Below, piece after piece: positions 42,232-51,511 of a stretch of DNA of 64,000 nt. A program made the translations under genes and the position numbers. The DNA lies in NCBI GenBank assembly GCA_019417325.1, contig DXVO01000031.1, positions 30,585 to 94,584 of the forward strand. Reading direction: 5' to 3'. This DNA comes from Parabacteroides sp. (GTDB lineage: Bacteria; Bacteroidota; Bacteroidia; Bacteroidales; Tannerellaceae). The notes below the pieces were generated by a model, which saw nothing but the letters and a program-made list of their open reading frames with translations, did not search any database and was not told the DNA's origin. Numbering within the stretch: the stretch's first letter is position 1; each line of letters starts with the position of its first letter.

Positions 42232-44448
42232 ATGAAAAGGGTTCTGTGCTTTTTGTTTATGTTGATTATGTTGTATCCGTCGGTGATGACCGGACAACGT
42301 AAAAAGGTTGCCGTTGTACTGGGCGGCGGAGGTGCAAGAGGTATGGCGCATATTGGGGTGTTGAAAGTATTGGAGGAAGCAGGTATTCCGATTGATATTG
42401 TAACAGGTACCAGTATTGGGTCTATTGTCGGTGGATTATATGCTATAGGGTATAGCCCGGCCGAAATCGAAAAGATGGTGGATGAGCAGGACTGGGAACT
42501 TTTGTTAAGCGACCGTGTGAAACGGAATACCCAGTTTTTCCCGGAAAAAGAAAATTCGGAACGGTATATTCTTTCCTTGCCGTTCGGGATATCCAAAAAA
42601 GACCGTATAATAAAGGGGGTGATAAAAGGGCAGAATTTGCAAAACCTGTTCTCAAACCTGACTATCGGTTACCATGATTCCGTCGATTTTAATTCGTTTA
42701 ATATTCCTTACGCCTGTGTTGCCGTCGATTTGGTAACCGGAAAAGAACATGTATTCCATAACGGGAGTCTTCCTGTGGCAATGCGTGCCAGTATGGCTAT
42801 CCCAGCAGCCTTGAATCCTGTCCGGCTGGATAGTATGGTGCTGGTAGACGGAGGGCTGAATAACAATTATCCGGTAGATGTGGCGCTGGAAATGGGTGCG
42901 GACATTATTATCGGTGTAGATCTGACTTCGAATGATTTACATGGAGCAGATAAACTAAACTCTCCAATAGATGTCGTCACACAGATTGTAGCATTGTATG
43001 GTTATGATAAATATGCCCGCAATAAGGAGCGGACCGATTTACTTTTCCGTCCGGATGTGGAGGCGTATAGTTTTACCAACTTCAATAATTCCGCCCTCGA
43101 TTCTTTGATGGTGAGGGGCGAGCGGGAAGCACGGGGAAAATGGGACGAAATCATAGCTCTAAAGAAAAAGATAGGAATCCCGGATGATTATCAGCCGGAG
43201 ATGGTACAAAAACGGAAAATGAATCGTCCGGTACAGCCTTCGGATAGTTTTTATATCGGTGATATCTCTTTTGTCGGAGTCGATCCTAAAGATGAAAAAT
43301 GGTTATTGCGGGTTTGCGGATTAAAACCGAATAGCTCCATTACACTTAAAAAGTTGGAGAATGCCATGTCTATATTGATTGGAACAAATGCTTATTCGAC
43401 AGTTAATTATAAGTTGACGGGAGAAAACCAGCAGGATTTGGTATTAACAATGGAACCCAAAACTTTAAGTTCGGTAAATGTCGGGTTGCGTTTTGATACG
43501 GAAGAAATTATTGGTATCCTACTGAATGCCACATTCGATTTTAATAGGCAGAACCATTATAAACTGGGCTTTACGGGAAGGCTGGGTGCAAAGACTTCTT
43601 TTGCCCGTCTGGATTATGCGATAGACCGTTCGCCTCTCCGTAATTTTAATCTTGCCTACCAATTCACTTATCAGGATTTGAATATTTATAACAAGGGTAG
43701 TAAGATTTTCAATACGGCGTATAAACATCATCTTGCCGAGTTTGGTTATTCGGATATGAACTGGTTGAGTTTCCGGTTTAAGGTAGGGCTGCGTTATGAA
43801 TATTTTGATTACAACACATTTTTATATGTTGGGGGGGATAACCAGAAGTACCAGGTAAAGCCTGAAGGTTTTTTCAGTTATTTCGGATTAGTGCATTTTG
43901 AAACACTGGATAGGCGTTATTTCCCGACTAAAGGAGTTTCCGTACGGGCTGAATATTCCATGTACACGGATAATTTTGTGGGTTATAATGGCGGTTCCCC
44001 GTTCTCGGCAGTCAAGGCCAGTTTTATGACGGTTGTTCCGCTTACTTCCCATCTGAGTTTATTGCCGTCGATATACGGCAGGGTTTTGATAGGAAATAAT
44101 CTGGCCTATCCTTATCTGAATGCGGTGGGCGGAGAAAACTTCGGTCGCTATCTTTCCCAACAGCTTCCTTTTGCGGGTATAAGCCATGTGGAAATATTTG
44201 ATAACTCGTTGGTGATAGCCCGCCTGGAACTGCGTCAGCGCATAGCCGGGCGTAACTACATCTCTTTGGTGGGTAATTATGGGGTACACGATAATGACTT
44301 TTTCAATCTGCTCAGAGGAAAAAGTGTTTGGGGTGGAAGCCTTGGGTATGCTTATAATAGTTTGCTTGGTCCGTTGAGCGCTACTTTCAGCATGTCTAAT
44401 CAGAATAAGAATTTCCAGTTCTATATGAACCTTGGATATGTTTTTTGA
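42232..44448 (+). CDS. Patatin-like phospholipase with POTRA and Omp85-type barrel (PlpD-like)
   Basis: The product is 738 residues. A signal peptide (MKRVLCFLFMLIMLYPSVMTG) precedes a patatin domain with VLGGGGARGMAHIGVL (oxyanion hole), GTSIGSIVGG with the nucleophile Ser, and the DGG catalytic Asp in LVDGGLNNNYPVDVALEMG. After a POTRA-like linker (FYIGDISFVGVDPKDEKWLLRVCG) the last 330 residues are alternating beta-strands ending in aromatic NFQFYMNLGYVF, as in surface-antigen/BamA barrels. This is the layout of type Vd autotransporters such as PlpD: a lipase exported through its own barrel. Confidence 0.92.
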   Translation: MKRVLCFLFMLIMLYPSVMTGQRKKVAVVLGGGGARGMAHIGVLKVLEEAGIPIDIVTGTSIGSIVGGLYAIGYSPAEIEKMVDEQDWELLLSDRVKRNTQFFPEKENSERYILSLPFGISKKDRIIKGVIKGQNLQNLFSNLTIGYHDSVDFNSFNIPYACVAVDLVTGKEHVFHNGSLPVAMRASMAIPAALNPVRLDSMVLVDGGLNNNYPVDVALEMGADIIIGVDLTSNDLHGADKLNSPIDVVTQIVALYGYDKYARNKERTDLLFRPDVEAYSFTNFNNSALDSLMVRGEREARGKWDEIIALKKKIGIPDDYQPEMVQKRKMNRPVQPSDSFYIGDISFVGVDPKDEKWLLRVCGLKPNSSITLKKLENAMSILIGTNAYSTVNYKLTGENQQDLVLTMEPKTLSSVNVGLRFDTEEIIGILLNATFDFNRQNHYKLGFTGRLGAKTSFARLDYAIDRSPLRNFNLAYQFTYQDLNIYNKGSKIFNTAYKHHLAEFGYSDMNWLSFRFKVGLRYEYFDYNTFLYVGGDNQKYQVKPEGFFSYFGLVHFETLDRRYFPTKGVSVRAEYSMYTDNFVGYNGGSPFSAVKASFMTVVPLTSHLSLLPSIYGRVLIGNNLAYPYLNAVGGENFGRYLSQQLPFAGISHVEIFDNSLVIARLELRQRIAGRNYISLVGNYGVHDNDFFNLLRGKSVWGGSLGYAYNSLLGPLSATFSMSNQNKNFQFYMNLGYVF

Positions 44449-44482
44449 TAAATATTTACAGGATAACAAAATAGTAACAGAT

Positions 44483-45163
44483 ATGAATACAAATGCACAA
44501 ATCATACAATTCCTAAAAGAATTGAGTCAGCACAACAACCGGGAATGGTTTCAGGAAAATAAAGCTCGTTACGATGTACTTCGCAATGCTTTTATTGATG
44601 AAGTTCAGCAGTTGATTAACCGTATTGCATTGTTTGACCCGGAGATTGCCGGGCTGGAAGCGAAAGACTGCTTGTTCCGGATTTATCGTGACATCCGTTT
44701 TTCACCGGATAAGACACCCTATAAAACGCATTTTGCCGCTTATATCGCTTCTTGTGGAGGACGGGGTAGCGAACGGGGTGGATATTATATCCATTTGGAA
44801 CCGGGCAATTGCCTGCTTTCGGGTGGTGTATGGTGCCCTCCGCCTGCATTGTTGAAAAAACTCCGTCAGGATATTTATGACCATATAGAAGAGTTTGTCG
44901 GTATATTGGAAGAACCTTCTTTTAAAGCCATGTATCCAGTGATGGAAGGAGAGGTGCTAAAGCGAATGCCGGTAGGATATCCTTCTGATTTTAAATATGG
45001 GGAAATACTTCGTCATAAAGACTTTAGCGTGGCATCTTATAAACCGGACGAATTTTTCTTTGCTCCGGATTGGCTGGACCAGTCGGTTGCTTGTTTTGAG
45101 AAATTGCAGCCGTTCAACCGTTTCTTAAATTATACGGTGGATGAGTATTTAGGGCGCATCTAG
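44483..45163 (+). CDS. DUF2461 family protein
   Basis: The product is 226 residues. The core IQFLKELSQHNNREWFQENKARYD, FRIYRDIRFSPDKTPYKTHFAAYI and GGYYIHLEPGNCLLSGGVW are the hallmarks of DUF2461 (TIGR02453), a soluble family of unknown function found widely in bacteria and fungi. I chose ATG 44483 rather than an in-frame ATG at 44432 inside the previous gene. It is 34 bp after the previous stop. Confidence 0.9.
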   Translation: MNTNAQIIQFLKELSQHNNREWFQENKARYDVLRNAFIDEVQQLINRIALFDPEIAGLEAKDCLFRIYRDIRFSPDKTPYKTHFAAYIASCGGRGSERGGYYIHLEPGNCLLSGGVWCPPPALLKKLRQDIYDHIEEFVGILEEPSFKAMYPVMEGEVLKRMPVGYPSDFKYGEILRHKDFSVASYKPDEFFFAPDWLDQSVACFEKLQPFNRFLNYTVDEYLGRI

Positions 45164-45215
45164 ATATTTTTCGATTATTTAAATATGTTGTAGAGCATGT
45201 TTTCTGCGTATGCAC

Positions 45216-45223
45216 TATCTTTG
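45216..45223 (+). promoter_or_regulatory. -7 box for the CidA/LrgB pair
   Basis: TATCTTTG matches TAnnTTTG, 25 bp before ATG 45249. Confidence 0.5.
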
Positions 45224-45248
45224 TGCGTCTTTAAACGCAGAAAGAAAC

Positions 45249-45599
45249 ATGTTGAAGCAAGTATTTTATATTCTCTTCTTTTATTTTACGGGAGAGTTTA
45301 TCAGTTATTTTATCAATGGATTTATTCCGGGTAGTGTGATAGGAATGGTCCTTTTATTTTTGTCACTGGCTTTCAAATTAGTAAAACCTGAAAATGTGAA
45401 AAAATTATCGACACTTCTTACGGATAATATGGGATTATTCTTTTTGCCGGCCGGTGTGGGATTGATGAACTCTCTCGGATTTATATCCACTTATTGGGTA
45501 ATTATTGTGACGGTATCGGTTATCAGTACGATTTTGGTGATAGCCAGCGTAGCTCTTGTCCAGCAGAAAATGGGAAAGGAGGGACACCGGCATGCATGA
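45249..45599 (+). CDS. CidA/LrgA family holin-like membrane protein
   Basis: The product is 116 residues with four hydrophobic segments. FTGEFISYFINGFIPGSVIGMVLLF and TDNMGLFFLPAGVGLMNSLGFI are the CidA/LrgA signature. These proteins regulate murein hydrolase or carry small metabolites such as pyruvate, with LrgB as partner. I chose ATG 45249, after the -7 box. The stop overlaps the LrgB start by 8 bases. Confidence 0.92.
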   Translation: MLKQVFYILFFYFTGEFISYFINGFIPGSVIGMVLLFLSLAFKLVKPENVKKLSTLLTDNMGLFFLPAGVGLMNSLGFISTYWVIIVTVSVISTILVIASVALVQQKMGKEGHRHA

Positions 45600-46290
45600 A
45601 TTAGTTCAGACTGAAGTATTTTCCCTGACATTGGTTATCGGTGTGTATCTGGCGGCATTGGCTTTATATAAGAAAACGCACATTAGCTTGCTACATCCCC
45701 TGATTACTTCCATTCTTGTTATTATCCTGATTTTAAACTTGCTGGGTGTTCAATATGAATCGTTCCAGAAGGGCAGCCATCTGATTAACTTTTTGTTGGG
45801 GCCATCGGTAGTTGCTTTGGGATATGTATTGTTTGAACAGATACAATATCTGAAAGGTAATGTAGTGTCTATCCTTACCGCCGTATTTGTTGGAGCTATA
45901 GTCGGAATCGTCAGCGTTATTCTAATCGGGAAATGGATGGGGGCGGATCAAACTCTGATTGCCACTTTACAGCCTAAATCCGTAACTACCCCGATAGCAA
46001 TGGGAATTTCTGAAAAAGCGGGCGGAATACCTTCTCTTACTGCTGTGGTAGTGGTTGTTGTCGGTATTTTCGGTAGTATTGTAGGTCCCCTTGTAATGAA
46101 AGTGTTAGGAATAGAAAGCCGTATTGCAAAAGGACTGGCTTTAGGAGCGTCTTCACATGGGGTCGGTACATCCGTGGCCATACAGATAGGGGCAGTGGAA
46201 GGTGCTTTGAGTGGGCTTGCTATTGGTCTTATGGGAATTATGACAGCAATTCTTGTTCCTATTATCAGTTTGATATTGTCTTTATTTTAA
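45592..46290 (+). CDS. LrgB-family membrane protein
   Basis: The product is 232 residues with about seven TM segments. LLGPSVVALGYVLFEQ, LQPKSVTTPIAMGISEKAGGIPSLTAVVVV and GLALGASSHGVGTSVAIQIG are diagnostic for LrgB/CidB. It is the partner of the CidA/LrgA-like protein and the two are translationally coupled. ATG 45592 lies inside the end of the upstream gene. Confidence 0.94.
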   Translation: MHELVQTEVFSLTLVIGVYLAALALYKKTHISLLHPLITSILVIILILNLLGVQYESFQKGSHLINFLLGPSVVALGYVLFEQIQYLKGNVVSILTAVFVGAIVGIVSVILIGKWMGADQTLIATLQPKSVTTPIAMGISEKAGGIPSLTAVVVVVVGIFGSIVGPLVMKVLGIESRIAKGLALGASSHGVGTSVAIQIGAVEGALSGLAIGLMGIMTAILVPIISLILSLF

Positions 46291-46372
46291 GTCGTATTTC
46301 TATAACTGTAACTTCCCTTTCTCATATTAATCTGATTTGCAACTTCTTTCAATCGAAAAAACGGGAATGTGG

Positions 46373-46404
46373 TTTGTTACTTTAATAAGAATGCATTACC
46401 TTTG
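46373..46404 (+). promoter_or_regulatory. Full Bacteroidetes promoter of efp
   Basis: TTTG (46373-46376) and TACCTTTG (46397-46404) are exactly 20 bp apart, a perfect match to TTTG-N19-21-TAnnTTTG. A leader of about 48 nt follows. Confidence 0.75.
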
Positions 46405-46459
46405 CCGCCGGAAATCGCAGTAGACTGCTTACTAATAATCAAATATAAATAGATAAAAT

Positions 46460-47023
46460 ATGATTAATTCACAAGACATTAAAAACGGAACTTGTATCCG
46501 TCTGGATGGAAAACTTTATTTCTGCGTCGAATTTCTTCACGTAAAACCGGGTAAGGGTAATACTTTCATGCGTACGAAATTGAAAGACGTAGTTAAAGGT
46601 GGTATACTTGACCGTCGTTTTAATATCGATGAAAAGCTGGAAGACGTACGTGTTGAACGCCGTCCTTATCAATATTCATACCGCGAAGGCGAACATTATC
46701 ATTTCTTGAACCAGGAAACATGGGAAGATGTTATCATCGACAAGGAACTTATTAATGGAGTAGATTTCCTGAAAGAAGAAGAGATTGTGGATGTTGTATC
46801 CGATGCTTCTACAGATACGGTTCTTTTTGCAGATGTTCCTGTTAAAGTACAGTTGAAGGTTACTTATACAGAACCGGGTGTTAAAGGTGATACAGCAACT
46901 AACACATTAAAACCTGCTACAGTGGAAACAGGTGCGGAAGTGCGTGTTCCTTTATTTATCAATGAAGGCGAAATCATTGAAGTAAATACACAGGACGGTT
47001 CTTATGTAGGACGTGTTCGCTAA
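46460..47023 (+). CDS. efp: Elongation factor P
   Basis: The product is 187 residues with three beta domains. HVKPGKGNTFMRTKLK contains the loop whose tip Lys32 inserts at the peptidyl-transferase centre to relieve proline stalling. GDTATNTLKPATVETGAEVRVPLFINEGEIIEVNTQDGSYVGRV is the conserved C-terminus. It is monocistronic, with a strong promoter and a strong terminator. Confidence 0.96.
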   Translation: MINSQDIKNGTCIRLDGKLYFCVEFLHVKPGKGNTFMRTKLKDVVKGGILDRRFNIDEKLEDVRVERRPYQYSYREGEHYHFLNQETWEDVIIDKELINGVDFLKEEEIVDVVSDASTDTVLFADVPVKVQLKVTYTEPGVKGDTATNTLKPATVETGAEVRVPLFINEGEIIEVNTQDGSYVGRVR

Positions 47024-47056
47024 TTTATCAGATTTGAGATTTATATTATATCCTAT

Positions 47057-47084
47057 ATAAAGGGCAGTTCAGGCTGCCCTTTAT
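47057..47084 (+). terminator. Intrinsic terminator of efp
   Basis: An 11-bp perfect stem, 47057-47067 (ATAAAGGGCAG) with 47074-47084 (CTGCCCTTTAT), closes a 6-nt loop 33 bp after the efp stop. An A/T flank on both sides makes it suitable as a terminator. Confidence 0.75.
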
Positions 47085-47106
47085 CATTTACTGAAAACCA
47101 AAAACT

Positions 47107-47790
47107 ATGAAAATAAAAGAATGGGCGGAAGAAGACCGTCCGCGTGAAAAAATGCTTCTAAAGGGAGTTTCTTCCCTGAGTGATGCCGAATTGATAGCCA
47201 TATTGATAAATTCTGGTAATAGTACGGAAACGGCAGTTCAACTTTCCCAACGAATACTTTGTTCTGTAGATAACAATCTGAATGCTCTTGGTAAATTGTC
47301 CGTCAAAGATCTGACAGTTGGTTTTAAGGGGATAGGACAGGCGAAAGCCTTGGCCATATCAGCCGCTTTGGAATTGGGGAAACGACGTAGTATATCAGAA
47401 CCGCTCCGTCGTACGGAAATCCGGACGAGCCGCGATGCTTACCGTTTGTTTCATCCAATACTCTGTGATTTGCCTTATGAGGAATTGTGGTTGGCACTGA
47501 CAAGCCGTTCTTCAAAAGTGATTGGGAAGATAAAAATCAGCCAGGGAGGTACGGCTGAAACATCTGCGGATTTGCGTCTGATATTGAAAGCTGCAATTAA
47601 TGAACTTGCTGCCGGTATCATTCTCTGCCACAACCATCCCTCGGGAAACATTCGTCCCAGCCGCCAGGATGATATACTGACTTCCCGTTTGACCAGTGCG
47701 GCAAAACTATTGGAAGTAAAACTGATAGACCATATCATTCTTTCCGACGGACTTTACTATAGCTATGCAGATGAAGGGCGAATTGAATGA
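47107..47790 (+). CDS. radC: RadC family protein (JAB/MPN metal-binding domain)
   Basis: The product is 227 residues. It starts MKIKEWAEEDRPREKMLLKGVSSLSDAELIAILI with an N-terminal HhH-like part, GFKGIGQAKALAISAALELGKR, and ends in a JAMM domain with ILCHNHPSGNIRPSRQD. The name comes from a former assignment to DNA repair; the actual role is unsettled. It follows the efp terminator. Confidence 0.93.
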   Translation: MKIKEWAEEDRPREKMLLKGVSSLSDAELIAILINSGNSTETAVQLSQRILCSVDNNLNALGKLSVKDLTVGFKGIGQAKALAISAALELGKRRSISEPLRRTEIRTSRDAYRLFHPILCDLPYEELWLALTSRSSKVIGKIKISQGGTAETSADLRLILKAAINELAAGIILCHNHPSGNIRPSRQDDILTSRLTSAAKLLEVKLIDHIILSDGLYYSYADEGRIE

Positions 47791-47820
47791 ATTGAATTTT
47801 TTCAGTTCTCAATTATTTAG

Positions 47821-47828
47821 TAAGTTTG
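47821..47828 (+). promoter_or_regulatory. -7 box for the DUF59-lpxH pair
   Basis: TAAGTTTG matches TAnnTTTG, 19 bp before ATG 47848. Confidence 0.5.
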
Positions 47829-47847
47829 CACATAAATACAGAAGAAT

Positions 47848-48165
47848 ATGAACAACGAATTTCTCCAGACAGAAGAAGCAATTGTTGCGATGCTTAAAAC
47901 CGTTTATGATCCGGAAATACCGGTTAACATATACGACCTTGGGCTGATATATAATATAGAAGTAGACGACGAAAAGAATGTTACTATAGAAATGACCCTG
48001 ACAGCTCCCAATTGTCCGGCAGCCGACTTTATTCTGGAAGATGTCCGAATGAAGGTCGAATCGGTACAGGACGTAAACAATGTAGAAGTGAATCTGGTGT
48101 TTGAACCGGAGTGGGATAAGGATATGATGTCGGAAGAAGCTAAATTAGAATTAGGATTCTTATGA
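47848..48165 (+). CDS. MIP18/DUF59-family Fe-S assembly factor (SufT-like)
   Basis: The product is 105 residues with VYDPEIPVNIYDLGLIYNIEV, MTLTAPNCPAADFI (the conserved Cys) and a C-terminal EPEWDKDMMSEEAKLELG. This family (PaaD/SufT/MIP18) helps to mature Fe-S proteins. The stop overlaps the lpxH start by four bases. Confidence 0.93.
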   Translation: MNNEFLQTEEAIVAMLKTVYDPEIPVNIYDLGLIYNIEVDDEKNVTIEMTLTAPNCPAADFILEDVRMKVESVQDVNNVEVNLVFEPEWDKDMMSEEAKLELGFL

Positions 48166-48938
48166 TTTTTCCCCGGAAGAAGATATTTTTTGCCTCGGAT
48201 GCCCATCTGGGAGCCCGGTTTCATAAAGACCCGTTGGCGATTGAAAAGAAATTGGTGCGCTGGCTGGACAGTATAAAGGAGGAAGCTGCCGCTATCTACT
48301 TTCTGGGGGATATGTTCGATTATTGGTATGAATATAAATATGTAGTACCTAAAGGATTTGTCCGGTTTCTGGGAAAATTGGCGGAGCTTTCCGACTTGGG
48401 GATTGAGATACATATCTTTATCGGCAACCACGATATTTGGATGTTCGATTATCTTCCTAAAGAAATCGGAGCCATTATCCATCGGGATACACTGACTGTC
48501 GATTTATTAGGCAAGCGCTTTTTCCTTGGACATGGCGATGAAGTGGATTTCCGTAGTAAAAGCTTTCGTTTAATCCGTGCTGTTTTCCGTAATAAATTTT
48601 GTCAATGGTTGTATGCCGGAATTCATCCCCGTTGGACTTTCGGTTTTGCTTTGGGCTGGTCTTTAAGCAGCAGGAAGAAAGGATTGGAGAAGCATAAGAA
48701 ATGCGAATCACCGAAATACCAGGGGGAAAAGAATGAATATATGGTCTGGTTTGCCAAAGACTATTTGAAGACACATCCGGATATAAATTTTTTTATTTTC
48801 GGTCATCGCCACATCATGCTGGATTTGATGTTGTCGCGAACCTCCCGCCTCATTATTGCAGGTGACTGGATGCAACATTTCTCTTATATTGTATGGGATG
48901 GCGAGAGCTTGGTTATGGAACAGTTTGAAATGGAATAA
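48162..48938 (+). CDS. lpxH: UDP-2,3-diacylglucosamine diphosphatase (LpxH-type phosphoesterase)
   Basis: The product is 258 residues of the calcineurin-like fold with all metal ligands: ASDAHLGARF, LGDMFDYWYEY, IGNHDIWMFDY, GHGDEV and FGHRHIMLDL. It should remove UMP from UDP-2,3-diacylglucosamine to make lipid X in lipid A synthesis. The 30-residue extension around WSLSSRKKGLEKHKK is common for Bacteroidetes LpxH. It is translationally coupled to the DUF59 gene. Confidence 0.9.
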   Translation: MIFPRKKIFFASDAHLGARFHKDPLAIEKKLVRWLDSIKEEAAAIYFLGDMFDYWYEYKYVVPKGFVRFLGKLAELSDLGIEIHIFIGNHDIWMFDYLPKEIGAIIHRDTLTVDLLGKRFFLGHGDEVDFRSKSFRLIRAVFRNKFCQWLYAGIHPRWTFGFALGWSLSSRKKGLEKHKKCESPKYQGEKNEYMVWFAKDYLKTHPDINFFIFGHRHIMLDLMLSRTSRLIIAGDWMQHFSYIVWDGESLVMEQFEME

Positions 48939-48942
48939 GAAT

Positions 48943-51042
48943 TTATAAGGGAAGGCTGAACCAGAAGGTTGAGCCTTTTCCTAATCGGGAAGTGACTCCT
49001 ATTCTTCCGCCAAGCGTTTCTATAATCGTTTTACAGATACTAAGGCCTAATCCTGTGCCCTGTTTGAAGTGGTTCAATTTAACAAAGCGGTCGAAGATCG
49101 TATTGATATTTTCCGGAGCGATACCTATTCCCATATCTGCAATTTTAATTATCACCTCTTTTCCCTGCACCTCATAAGAGAGGGTAATAGTACCTTCGTT
49201 TGTGAATTTTATTGCATTGGAAATAAGATTGGATATTACCTGTGTCACTCTTTTGGGATCTGTCTGCAGAGTGATATCCGGAAGATTATCCATATCATAA
49301 ATAAGAGTTACATTTTTCTGGGTTTTGAGGGAATGTATTTTATACTGTTCATGGCAAGTCTTCCTGAGGTCTAGTTCTCCGGTCGAATAATCCAGTACGC
49401 CGGCTTCTATTTTTGAGAAGTCCAGAATATCTGTAATGAGGCGAAGAAGCAGGTCGCTGTTTTTATTAATAATATCGGCATATTCTTCCGCCTCTTTATT
49501 AGATGATTCTTCTACAATAATATTGGAAAATCCGATAATCGCATTGAGCGGTGTACGGATTTCATGGCTCATATTAGCTAAGAACGCGGATTTCAGTTTA
49601 TCCGCTTCACGGATTTTCTGTATTTCTATTTCTGACTTTTTACTTTCGTATTCAGCTTTGATTAGTTTTTCCTCCAATAATTTCTCTTCTGTGATATTGG
49701 TAAGATGGCATATGATTTTATCGGGAACCATGCAGTTTTTTGCTTTGTATGCCTGGGCATTTACCCGTATCCAAAAGATTTCTCCATTGATTGCCGCTTT
49801 ATTTATAAAGGTACAGTTTTCTGATTTTCCCGTAATTACCTCTGATAATCCCAAACCGTTACTTTGTAGTGTTTGAATGGACTTCAGTTGTTCGATAGGG
49901 AGCGGACTATTTTCTTTAAGAAATCTGAAGAGATTATTGTTGCATGGATGATCGTTGAGGGTGGAGTCTATATAGAATAATTTTTTCTTAAAATCATATT
50001 CGCCTACAATAGAATCTCCAGCCAGTAGTGCAGCTTTTAAAATAGTCAGGTTGTTTTTGGTTTGTTCGTCTTGGATTTGTTTTTCCGTATTATCGACGAT
50101 GAGGAATAAATATCCCATAGGACCGTATTGTTCATCGTTTAGCTTGAATCCTTTTATTTGAAGGTACTTTTTACAATTAATAAGATTGGAAGGGTAATAG
50201 CCGGAATTGTGAATGTCTTTAAAATCATAGGTTAAAGGAAAGCTAAACGACTCTTTTTCATTTATTACCCGCATAATGGAGTCGGGAATCAAGGGGTTGT
50301 CGAATAAATTTATCCCTATAAGTTGTTCATGTGTGGTTCCGAATATTTTTTCATCTTCTTCGTTTATATCAGTGAGGATACCCTCTGAATCATATAATTC
50401 AACGCCAACAGGCAGGTTGTTGAAAAAAAGCTGGAATTTCGTGCTTAGCTCGGAAAATAGCTTTCTGGATTTTTCCATTTTGTTTTCATTGAGCCATCTT
50501 TCTATCAGAATGGAGAAAATGTTGGCAACAAGATGCATATCGGAAACCTCGGTTCGTGTCCAGTTACGTTGTATCCGGATTGAATCGAACCCTATAAAAC
50601 CGCGAACCTCGTGGTGGAATGTAAGTGGAATGATAAGCATGGACTTAAGTTGCTGTTCCAATAGAAGCGCTTTATCTATGTGGGCTTCTTCCGGCAAATC
50701 TTTAATATTACAAAGGACAATGTCTTTTCCTGTCCGGATTGTATCTATGATCCATGGAATAGTCTCATAAGTTAATTGGGTCTCGTTGTTTTTGGGAACT
50801 TCCATGTATTCACTCATCACTTCACATGGGAAATTCGCTGTTAAATAATCTTCTTCGAAAATGGCGACATATCCCCAATCGGCATTGAAAAAATTCAGAA
50901 GCAACCGCATTGCTTTTTCTATTGGGTTTTTATCTTCGTTAAATAATAAAACAAGCACTTCTGATAGGACATGTCTGATTGTATGACTTTCTATCGATGT
51001 ATGTGCGTTGCCGGGTTTGTATGATAATTTCTTCAATTTCAT
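48943..51042 (-). CDS. Multidomain sensor histidine kinase (GAF-PAS-HisKA-HATPase)
   Basis: The product is 699 residues without TM segments, so it is cytoplasmic. A GAF-like domain (about residues 20-190, NLIESHTIRHVLSEVL and FIGFDSIRIQRNWTRTEV), two PAS-like domains (LSTKFQLFFNNLPVGVELYDSEGILTDINEEDE; DKIICHLTNITEE), a coiled linker, then NMSHEIRTPLNAIIGFSNI with the phospho-His, and HATPase boxes ISNLISNAIKFTNEG, DMGIGIAPEN and GTGLGLSICKTIIETLGG. It has no receiver domain and no response regulator beside it, so it is an orphan kinase. It is convergent with lpxH, four bases apart. Confidence 0.93.
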   Translation of the reverse strand: MKLKKLSYKPGNAHTSIESHTIRHVLSEVLVLLFNEDKNPIEKAMRLLLNFFNADWGYVAIFEEDYLTANFPCEVMSEYMEVPKNNETQLTYETIPWIIDTIRTGKDIVLCNIKDLPEEAHIDKALLLEQQLKSMLIIPLTFHHEVRGFIGFDSIRIQRNWTRTEVSDMHLVANIFSILIERWLNENKMEKSRKLFSELSTKFQLFFNNLPVGVELYDSEGILTDINEEDEKIFGTTHEQLIGINLFDNPLIPDSIMRVINEKESFSFPLTYDFKDIHNSGYYPSNLINCKKYLQIKGFKLNDEQYGPMGYLFLIVDNTEKQIQDEQTKNNLTILKAALLAGDSIVGEYDFKKKLFYIDSTLNDHPCNNNLFRFLKENSPLPIEQLKSIQTLQSNGLGLSEVITGKSENCTFINKAAINGEIFWIRVNAQAYKAKNCMVPDKIICHLTNITEEKLLEEKLIKAEYESKKSEIEIQKIREADKLKSAFLANMSHEIRTPLNAIIGFSNIIVEESSNKEAEEYADIINKNSDLLLRLITDILDFSKIEAGVLDYSTGELDLRKTCHEQYKIHSLKTQKNVTLIYDMDNLPDITLQTDPKRVTQVISNLISNAIKFTNEGTITLSYEVQGKEVIIKIADMGIGIAPENINTIFDRFVKLNHFKQGTGLGLSICKTIIETLGGRIGVTSRLGKGSTFWFSLPL

Positions 51043-51277
51043 AAGTAGAATTGTGTTTTGTATACTTAGTTTTTATCCCCCTCTGGAACAGGGTAAAAAT
51101 ACGGCGGAAGAACTTAAAAAACAACTTTTTTCGCCGTTTTTTGCTTCCTGGGAATGATTCGTTCTTGCCGGACTGTTCCGGGCGTTTGTTTCATTTTTGA
51201 AGTTTGTCGGTAAGATGGTTGCTTTTTATGGTAATAAGATATAAATTAGAAGCCACACTTCCTGGCAGTTTATCCCG

Positions 51278-51374
51278 ATCTGTTTTGTTTTCGAGGTGGT
51301 CAAAAATATGAATGACGCCCTCGAGAATATGAATGACGTCCTCGAGTATATTTTCGACCACCTCGAAAACAGAT
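51278..51374. repeat. Long hairpin enclosing two tandem 21-bp repeats
   Basis: The arm 51288-51309 pairs with 51348-51369 at 21 of 22 positions (core CGAGGTGGTC/GACCACCTCG). A further ATCTG/CAGAT pair extends the stem past a 5-base bulge. The loop holds two head-to-tail copies of a 21-bp unit, 51305-51325 and 51326-51346, differing at one position, each ending in CCTCGAG. Three of the elements are CTCGAG or TCGAG-like. Confidence 0.8.
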
Positions 51375-51503
51375 TTCTTTGTGAAGAAATTTTTCTTTCT
51401 TGCCGTACAAAAAATAAATAGTACTCCATCTTCTTATCGGTAGAAGCGGAGTTGTTTTAGAACAATTATGTTTCTAAAGTTAAGGCTGTTCGTAGTAAAA
51501 AGT

Positions 51504-51511
51504 TATATTTG
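51504..51511 (+). promoter_or_regulatory. -7 box for rpoN
   Basis: TATATTTG matches TAnnTTTG, 56 bp before ATG 51568. Confidence 0.55.

Noticed and set aside
51226..51429. A 67-codon minus-strand frame through the hairpin before rpoN
   Set aside because: The residues simply translate the 21-bp tandem repeats (SRTSFIF, SRASFIF); I judge the DNA structure to be the signal, not a protein.
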